Shown: positions 57,613-64,000 of the stretch, one piece after another
Layout: each line of letters opens with the position of its first letter
How positions within the stretch are numbered: the stretch's first letter is position 1
DNA from: Phellopilus nigrolimitatus
Taxonomy: Eukaryota; Basidiomycota; Agaricomycetes; Hymenochaetales; Hymenochaetaceae
Direction of reading: 5' to 3'
DNA: 64,000 nucleotides
Assembly (NCBI GenBank): GCA_021029095.1
Contig: JAJOHG010000041.1
Location: forward strand, 62,001 to 126,000
The notes under the pieces: generated by a model
Database searches by the model: none
The model's input: only the letters and a program-made list of their open reading frames with translations
Told to the model about the DNA's origin: nothing
Made by a program: the position numbers and the translations under genes

Positions 57613-59141
57613 ATGATGGGCCAGACGTCCTTAATCATCGGCAGGTTATCCACCGACGCATTGCGACAGCAGTTGGCCGCAGCCTGCAGTGCTGTGCGCT
57701 GAACAGCGATTGAGAAGAAATCCAGAAAAACTTAAAAGGGCAGCTAGGCCACCCTCGCGCACGATCGCGCTGGGTTACTCTTCTGAAATCTTCTCTAACG
57801 TCTACGAAAAGTTTTAAGCAGATGTACGAGAATGCTCGGTTTATAAGGAAGCTTACGAGTAAAGTCTGTTCAGCTAGATCAATGTACGAGATCTCAAGCA
57901 ATTTGCTGCAGAGAACAGGAATTGCGCCATAGTACACTAGAGTGTGACCACAGCCAGGAAGAGCCTCCATCAGGATAGCAAGACATCTACAAGCAGTAGC
58001 TGAGCTTCTAGGTTCTCGTCACCAGGGAGGGTGCCACCGGCATTCATTTGGAGCGCTGCGGCAAGCGCCGCATCGTCGTCGTTGTTCTCATCGTCGTCGT
58101 CGTCACCCTCATCTTGAGCCGCTTCACCGCCAGTAGCCCCGAGAATACGAACGAGCTCCCTGATAAATCTTTCGACTTGGAAAGAACCTGCGAGTGTATC
58201 CTCAGTACTGATACTAAGAAGTTCACTGAGCTCTTGGAGTGCAATGAGCTTCGTCGTCGGATCAGCCGAGGGCTTGATATTGTTAAGAAGAGTTCGTAGA
58301 CGGGCGTTCAGCTGGGTCATATAACCCCAAGCCGCGAGAAGTCGAACATCGCCATCGTCTCCTCGAGAGTCCGGCGAGAATCTGGCGACGCCTCGGCTGG
58401 CGGCTGAACCGCCCTTTCTTCATCATGATGCTCATCGTCACTCTTCTCCGCATTCTCGTCACCATCGCGATGGTCCTCCTCCTCATTCATGGGTTCCTCG
58501 TCATCATGCATCCCCACACCGTAATCGACATCCATCATCTCTTCCTCGTCTTCAAGTCGCGAAAGTCTAGGTGCCGCCACGACTTTGGCCTTATAAGAGC
58601 TGGACGGACGTTACCTCTTCGGGGAGCTGGGTGTCGACTTGTCTTCCGAAACAGAGTCACGATTTGCGCGTTTCTTGCCCTTCGGATCTTTGGTGTTGGG
58701 TTCGTTGATGATTAAGGACGCAGCGGTTGGCGGAAGAGTGGCGCGACGCGTCCTGGAAAGCGGAGTCAGCGATCCCGCTCAGAGTAAGGTAGGAGCCGTA
58801 AAGTTAATTTGCTTACCTCTTGCTTGCACGAGTGGGTGCAGATGGAGAATCGGTAAGAACTTCTTTGGCCTTACTTTTACCAGCGTGGTCACCGGCGCGT
58901 CTCGGCATCGCATCGGAATGCCAGCGTCCCTCAAATTTCAAGTAAGAGACGAGCGGCGTACAGCAGTTTATTCGGTCGGTTGCTCGTCCTTCTCCCGTTC
59001 TCTCTCTTTCTCCTTTGCGGCTTTAAGACGTGTGCTTGCGCGGGTAGGCGCCCTCTCACTGTGGTTTGCGTTCGATGAAGACGATGCAGCCTGCGTGTGG
59101 GACGATGAACTCGACGCTGCCTGATGTCGTTCGAGGTCCAT

Positions 59142-59879
59142 TGAATTCAGGCCACCATCGACCTAACCGGCTAGTTCGCGAAAGACTTAACGAGGGTGGT
59201 GGCAGCAGAGGCGGCGACGATGACGATGACGAGAGGGTGATGATGGTGAAGAAGAAAGGACTTAGAAATTTCCTAAGGAGGCGATTTTGTAAGTTTATTT
59301 TCCTTACGTCAGGAATCGTAACAAACAACACTTGTCTTGTCCTGTATAAATATACGCAGCACTCAATTGAACCTTTAAATATTTCTGCTACTGGCCCTAT
59401 GCAACCCCACAAGTGCCTTCTGGGCCCGTGTGCAAAACACTGCGCCGCATCAGGATTAAAAGGGTCGAGATCACGATCGCGAGGGAGCGTACAAGTCGTG
59501 TTCATGAGTGCAAGCAAGATGGGCGAGACACTGTAACAAGCGTGCTATACACGCATCAAATATGATTGGTATGAAGTCAAAACATATCTTAGAGAGAAAG
59601 GATACTGAATGACTCATTGAAACGAACACCACGGCTCAGGAAATTGCTTGTCGACATGTCAGGATCAGAACCGAACTGCGCGAAAGCCGCTATTTCACTG
59701 CGCAGAGAAGTGCAGCAATACAGTACAGAGATTCATTCTAGGAGTCTTGGGATAGCAAAGTCACATAGCGCGGAAGCAACAAGGAATGAGGACAAACTAG
59801 TGAGGACAAACGGAGTGCGATACACGGAGCACAGAAACAACAAGCAAAAGCAACTGCAGACAAAGAAAAACACGACTTT
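59142..59879. other. Interval without recognised gene
   Basis: 5' flank of the UFD4-like locus and 3' flank of the first small paralog. It contains GA-rich stretches. A minus-strand ORF at 59056-59517 overlaps the UFD4 start and is judged a shadow. Confidence 0.4.
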
Positions 59880-60324
59880 TTAATTGGGAAAGATCCCAAA
59901 GTAGACAAATTTGCCATTCTATATTGTGAGGTGAGTAATTGCAATGGTAAAAAATAGGAAAAATGCGAGCTTACAGACAAACGTTCCTTCTGGAAATAAA
60001 CGTGTTTCGTTTCCTGATTGACGGTCGGCTCCCCATTGTCCAGGGCCCAGACATAATAGTCGACGGTCAGGTGAGGCCGCATATCGTTCCGGAAGGCATC
60101 AGTACGTCCTCCGGTGTGTACAGACGAGCTGTAGTGCTGATTAGCTCATGCATTTGTCAGATTAGTCATTTGATTACGTAAACTCACCGAATGTCCACGC
60201 GAATGAGTGCGGAACCGAAAAGGTCATCGCCCCGGCGGAGAACAGCCTCCTCGCAAAGGCCACGTTGATAAAGTTTTTTGCAATAGATCTTTGGGTATTC
60301 CCAGGCAAGGCCGACTTGAGACAT
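59880..60324 (-). CDS. Small protein of unknown family, paralog 1
   Basis: Three exons: 60324-60188, 60128-59975 and 59918-59880, giving 109 residues. The middle acceptor is CTACAG at 60129-60134; using it restores the frame matching paralog 2. Conserved features are a W-E-(Y/H)-P start, CEEAVLRRGDDLFGS, RNDMRPHLTVDYYVW and a C-terminal FVYFGIFPN. Intron positions are identical to paralog 2. No known domain or signal peptide seen. Confidence 0.6.
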
Positions 60325-60793
60325 TTAGAACAAGTAAGAAAAACGAGCAAAAGGTGTTAAGCAATGTCGCTGAGCGCGTGGACGAAGACAAGGAATACGA
60401 GGAGCAACACAGTCACAAGAAAAGCAGAAGAAAACGGTGAGCTACTACACATTCAGCACGTAGCACGGTACTGACCTCGTATTCAGTTCCAGACAATATC
60501 TTAGGACAGACGCCTCTTCGTCGACGTCGTGAATGCTCGAAATTATTGCTATCGAGATTGCGCAGCACGAGCAAAAGGCTGGCTCTCGCTATAACAGGTC
60601 CAAATGATTTATTCATTGTACACCTCTGCTGTACTCTCAGCCAACGCATACTGTACGCCCTCATTCGAGCTTCTTTACAACTTTCTGATCTTTATATAAA
60701 AATTCTCTGCAAGACCGACACACAGCAAGAAGTGACTCATGTCACGTGCCGACTGTGCAGCGACCTTCACGTGCATTTTGTAGCATCACGTGT
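60325..60793. other. 5' region of small paralog 1
   Basis: Contains 'agcacgtagcacggtactgacct' (60450-60480), which recurs at 62090-62110 upstream of paralog 2. The shared GTCAGTACC on the gene strand looks like a splice donor of a conserved 5' non-coding exon (inference). Confidence 0.4.
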
Positions 60794-61231
60794 ATGTGTA
60801 TGACTAATCTTACGCATTCGGAACATGACATATCACCGCCTCTGCTCGGTCTACCTCCCGAACCGCGTGACCGTGGATATGGGTGCTCTCCTGCCGGGCC
60901 ACCTCCGCAGATGAACGGTAACAGTGTTGGTGTGAAGCCCGGACAGTCTGGCGCGCCTTCACAGCATTCACCACGCGGGTATTCGTCTCACTACGACCTT
61001 TCGGCGGCATTCCCAATACCATCCGATACTTGGGAACGAGAACGGCGCGAAAATAAGGAGCGTGAGCGCGTGCTCCCGAGGCGAGATTACGACAGACTGG
61101 GGCAGCCACCGTCTGCATCGAACTTCAGTCATGCACACTCGCAGTCTCGCGGACCGGCTTCGATAACAGAAAATGCTGTTCTTCCGAGCAAAGACGACAG
61201 AGTTTCTGGGCAAGGTTCATCTTGGAAATAA
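60794..61231 (+). CDS. Disordered protein ORF between the two small paralogs
   Basis: Starts at MCMTNLTHSEHD and ends in TAA after GQGSSWK. Pro/Ser/Arg-rich with a charged stretch, TWERERRENKERERV. The composition looks like real coding sequence of a nuclear or regulatory protein, but the ORF lacks any domain and is oriented opposite to its neighbours. It may be a fragment of a larger gene moved here. Confidence 0.4.
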   Translation: MCMTNLTHSEHDISPPLLGLPPEPRDRGYGCSPAGPPPQMNGNSVGVKPGQSGAPSQHSPRGYSSHYDLSAAFPIPSDTWERERRENKERERVLPRRDYDRLGQPPSASNFSHAHSQSRGPASITENAVLPSKDDRVSGQGSSWK

Positions 61232-61493
61232 ATGAGTAAACATTATGTCGAGCTCAATACACTTACCTAATTGCTCAGAGATCCGGAAGCATATGCGCCT
61301 ACACGGCACCGAGCAGTAGAGAAATACGTATGATTTTAGGCGGCTCGGGTCAGAGAGGTCACAAAGCGCGAAAGCAACAAAAACAAGTCAAACTAGCGAG
61401 ACCACATGGAGTGCAATGAACAAAACATCAACATGCGATACAGCGAGTACAGATATAGGAAGCAAGAAAAACTGCAGACTTGAGGAGGCGTGA

Positions 61494-61945
61494 TTACTTA
61501 AAAAAATACGGAACGATCGGCAGGTAAACGAACCCTCCATCCTATATTGTCAGGTCAGAAATCACAAAGCAAAAAACAAGAAAATCTGAGCTTACATTGA
61601 GAAAGTCCAACCTCCAAAACCACACGTGCCTGACATAATCCACGACATCCGGGTCCCCTCCACCCACGGGATCAGTCCAGACGTAGAAATCGACCGTGAG
61701 GTGCGGCACCATATCGTTCCCCGGGACGTTGTTTGCTCCGCCATCATGTACGGTAGAGCTTTTATCTTAAGAACATGGCTAAAATGCCGTCAGATTAGGT
61801 TAACTCACCGAATATCAGCGCGAATAAAATCGGAGCCGAAGTTATCTTCGCCGTATCTGAACACAAGCCACTCGCAAATGCTACGTTGGACATCGTGCTG
61901 CGAATACGACTCCGGGTGCTCCCATGCAACGCGTGTTTCCGCCAT
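61494..61945 (-). CDS. Small protein of unknown family, paralog 2
   Basis: Three exons: 61945-61809 (137 nt, the same length as in paralog 1), 61758-61596 and 61541-61494, giving 115 residues. Motifs: MAETRVAWEHPESYS, CEWLVFRYGEDNFGSDFI, PGNDMVPHLTVDFYVW, VWFWRLDFLN, and FVYLPIVPYFFK at the end. The conserved intron phases and 5' flank show a tandem duplication of about 1.6 kb. Function unknown. Confidence 0.65.
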
Positions 61946-62725
61946 TTGGAACGTATAAGAAAGGAGAGCGAAAAAAAATAGCAAAGTAATTTCGCTGCGC
62001 ACGCGGACGAAGACGAGGAAAAGCACGAGCTGCGGAACCAGGAAATCACAAAGAAAGCAAAAGAGAAACGTGAGCTGCAGTGTTTGCAGCACGTAGCACG
62101 GTACTGACCTAGTATGCAGCACTAGAAGAAACCCGTACTCAACAGTGTCCTCGAGTTGCTCGTCGACGTTTGAAATTGCCTCAGTCGAGTTTGCGCAGCA
62201 CGAATTCGCGCAGCACGAGAAACGGTTTGCCTGTCGCAAGAACTTGTCGAGCTCAACTCCAACTCACACCTTTTTGCTACTAACAGCTGAAACATATTTC
62301 AATTGAGCTTTCTAGCATATCTCGTTCTTCATGATTTTTCTTTAGCATGTCAACACGCGACCAACTCACTCATGTGATGCGTATGGATCTTCACGTTCAC
62401 GTTGCTGCGCAGCTGTGCTCAAATGCAATCGCGAGACTGACCTGCCACTGAGCTGCCATTGTTAAGGCAAATAAATGGTATACTCGCAGGTCAGAGATTG
62501 CTACACGTAGTCGAGGTACAACTTCCAAGACACGCACTGCGGCACAGCACCGTGCAGTTCAATTCGAGTCATAAACGAATACCCAGTACTCAACTCATAC
62601 CCAGTACTCAACTGGCAAATCTGATGTATCTGCAGCTCCATCCCTGTTCTTCTACGTCTGAAGGTTAACATGTTCCAGCATGTAAGTACGTGCTCCTCTC
62701 GCAAATAAGCGTACATATGTAGAAT
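61946..62725. other. 5' region of small paralog 2 and 3' flank of the Plavaka gene
   Basis: 61990-62240 resembles 60370-60600. The rest shows no gene. A direct 16-bp doublet 'cagtactcaactcata / cagtactcaactggca' lies at 62583-62613. No transposon end was identified for the Plavaka element. Confidence 0.4.
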
Positions 62726-64000
62726 TTAATATACTTCCTGGAAGGTTGTTTTGTCCGCAAAACAATTCACGTAGAACTGCTTTGCCAATTCAACAGCAGT
62801 GTCGCACGTCCAATTTTCAGGACAATTTTCACCATATCTGGGAATAAGCTCCACTGGTCTCCAGATGTCATCCAAACGAATGATAACTCCCTTCCGACTT
62901 CCGTCAGACCGGAGACGACGTTCAACGCGGAACATTTCAATATTGTCGTCCGCTACATGTGCTATTACTCCATCCTTTTGTTTTGAAGTCGAATTTCGTG
63001 CGGGTTGAAATACCTGTACGTATGCAAGAGGCACGCTGTCTTTCCGGAGATCATGATATACGCCTTCAAAAAGCAAACGAACTTGTCCAACGAAATGCCC
63101 TTGTTGTCTAGTCAATAAATATTCATCTCGCAGTCGATGTAGAGCTGTCATCACCTTTTATACCTTGCACCTTGGAATCGGGACTCTCTTTGCAGAGTAC
63201 GAAATTATATCTTCCGAGTGGCAGGTTTTTTGATGGTGGAGTAGCAAGAACTTTGACCTTGGGCAAGGCACTATCTTCATCTTGAGGATGCCTCAATTGC
63301 ACACTCACGTTCCACCACGTGTGCATAGTGTTGAACGGCAGAAGCACCCGAAGTCCGTTACGATCTACTCCAAAGTCAGCGGACTTGAAATACTGGATGA
63401 GTTCTTTGCGAAGGTCCGGGATACCGTAAAGAGCCATAGCCGCTATCAGGCCGAGATGTCTCTGTGAATGCCGTGAAGGAATTATGATCGCAGTTGTATC
63501 GTTACAAATTGCCCTTTTGTGTTCAAAATACGATGGAACAGTCGCGGGGAGAAATATGTTTACGAGATGCTCGTACGTGGATTGGCGCATGTGTCTGTCG
63601 TCCGATGTTATCATATTCGAGTGCCGTCGTTCAGCAGCAGTTGTTCCTGCAGGAAAGTCTGCAGTCGCGTCCGTCTGACATTTATTCCATTCCAGAAGCC
63701 AGTCGAATAAGCGCACGCGCTCTTGTCTATCGAGGAACCTGCACATTTGTGATGCATATTCCTTTCGGTTCGTGGACCTATAAGGGATCTTTGCCATCTC
63801 TATGTGACACCGTTCAGTCTGGTCACTTGAAAATTGTGCAACAGATCCGAGGGCTTTAATAAGTCGTTCCACGTTTTGCATCAGCTCGAGTTTCGGAATG
63901 TTGAATTTCCCCTTCTTCATCTTTCCGTCTCGTACTCCTGCCTTGCTCAAGGCAACCTTATTATCGTGAAATTGCTTCAGTGCATCCCGAAGGTAGGACA
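62726..64000 (-). CDS. Plavaka (CACTA-related) transposase, C-terminal part
   Basis: The gene enters from beyond the window end. Visible exons: about 63176-64000 with KMKKGKFNIPKLELMQNVER, TERCHIEMAKIPYRSTNRKE and MCRFLDRQERVRLFDWLLEW; after a short intron (about 63125-63175) the last exon ends at 62726. That exon contains HFVGQVRLLFEGVY, IIRLDDIWRPVELIPRYG and TAVELAKQFYVNCFADKTT. This is the typical C-terminal region of fungal Plavaka transposases, whose catalytic core would lie outside the window. The visible frame looks intact. Confidence 0.82.

Larger units (their letters stand above)
53890..59141 (-). pseudogene. UFD4: Rearranged UFD4/TRIP12-type HECT ubiquitin ligase gene
   Basis: Minus strand. 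The start ATG is probably 59141 (MDLERHQAASSS). Next come a low-complexity N-terminus and armadillo-type repeats (LNARLRTLLNNI near 58300; LIALQELSELLSIS; MEALPGCGHTLVYYGAIPVL near 57950). The WWE/TRIP12-like middle includes FQALNDYLRPQLSGLLSS (about 57100-57145) and LDTTIYGAVHNHE (about 56260-56300). The HECT N-lobe includes CLPEWAMDLPLHFPFLFPF near 55750 and [20 protein letters not shown] near 55490-55540. After AKLQAFIEPFGSDDVK the HECT domain stops. The frame continues across an intron into a middle region of the protein (DGTFDHKGYSEKALHRM near 55000, NRFVNLVLPILVDVYAAS near 54750, KDHPNLMIGGLQMVELL near 54540). A second copy of an armadillo segment ends the locus. The catalytic-cysteine lobe is absent. 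A one-base deletion near 58323 shifts the frame and an early stop lies near 58970. Confidence 0.75.

Noticed and set aside
1..64000. tRNA, rRNA or CRISPR features
   Set aside because: No cloverleaf-like sequence, ribosomal stretch or regularly spaced direct repeat with unique spacers was seen on reading both strands.

Overview
The window looks like a transposon-dense accessory region of a mushroom-forming basidiomycete (Agaricomycetes). The basis is compact GT-AG introns of about 50-60 nt, DUF6533-family membrane proteins, a JmjC-like protein beside a DUF6532-like protein, a Plavaka-type transposase, and fungal Ty3, Mutator-like, hAT-like and Tc1/mariner elements. All identifications come from reading motifs; no database search was run. 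I saw no tRNA, rRNA or CRISPR array.

Layout. (1) 1-37856 is built on a head-to-tail segmental duplication. Each unit carries a DUF6533-type gene (copy A 676-2298, copy B 29956-31560, copy C from 37184, truncated) followed by a GC-rich stretch. (2) Copy A has been opened twice by related ~1.2-kb Tc1/mariner elements inserted at TA. Tc1 #1 (4232-21838) hosts a 16.4-kb Mutator-like element (MULE, 4254-20630, ~400-bp terminal inverted repeats, 9-bp target duplication). The MULE in turn hosts a 3.57-kb foldback palindrome (14439-18011, 8-bp target duplication). Tc1 #2 (23250-28282) hosts a 3.8-kb non-autonomous hAT-like element (23679-27472, 19-bp perfect TIR, 8-bp target duplication) packed with fragments of three host genes: Hsp70, NAD kinase and SEC24. 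(3) The MULE encodes one long intron-rich gene that reads as MULE transposase, SWIM zinc finger and two tandem Ulp1-like cysteine protease domains. It also carries a broken eIF2-alpha gene and a broken WW-like protein gene. (4) 37857-45311 is a Ty3/gypsy chromovirus-type retrotransposon that cut copy C. It has gag, a -1 frameshift site on the gag stop codon, pol with a chromodomain, and two extra ORFs after pol, the last with zinc knuckles. (5) 45312-45730 is a block of short tandem repeats. (6) 46011-53601 holds a DUF6532-like gene and a JmjC-like gene in tandem on the minus strand. (7) 53890-59141 is a rearranged, frameshifted UFD4/TRIP12-type HECT ligase gene that lacks the catalytic lobe. 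(8) 59880-61945 holds two tandem paralogous ~110-aa genes of unknown function with a disordered-protein ORF between them. (9) 62726 to the window end is the 3' part of a Plavaka (CACTA-related) transposase.

The strongest candidates for something undescribed are the transposase-SWIM-double-protease fusion, the fungal Pack-hAT carrying three intron-containing host gene fragments, the long foldback element that would make a 1.6-kb hairpin RNA if transcribed, and the retrotransposon with two post-pol ORFs. The insertion order can be read from the nesting: host duplication first, then the Tc1 elements, then the MULE and the hAT-like element, then the foldback element.
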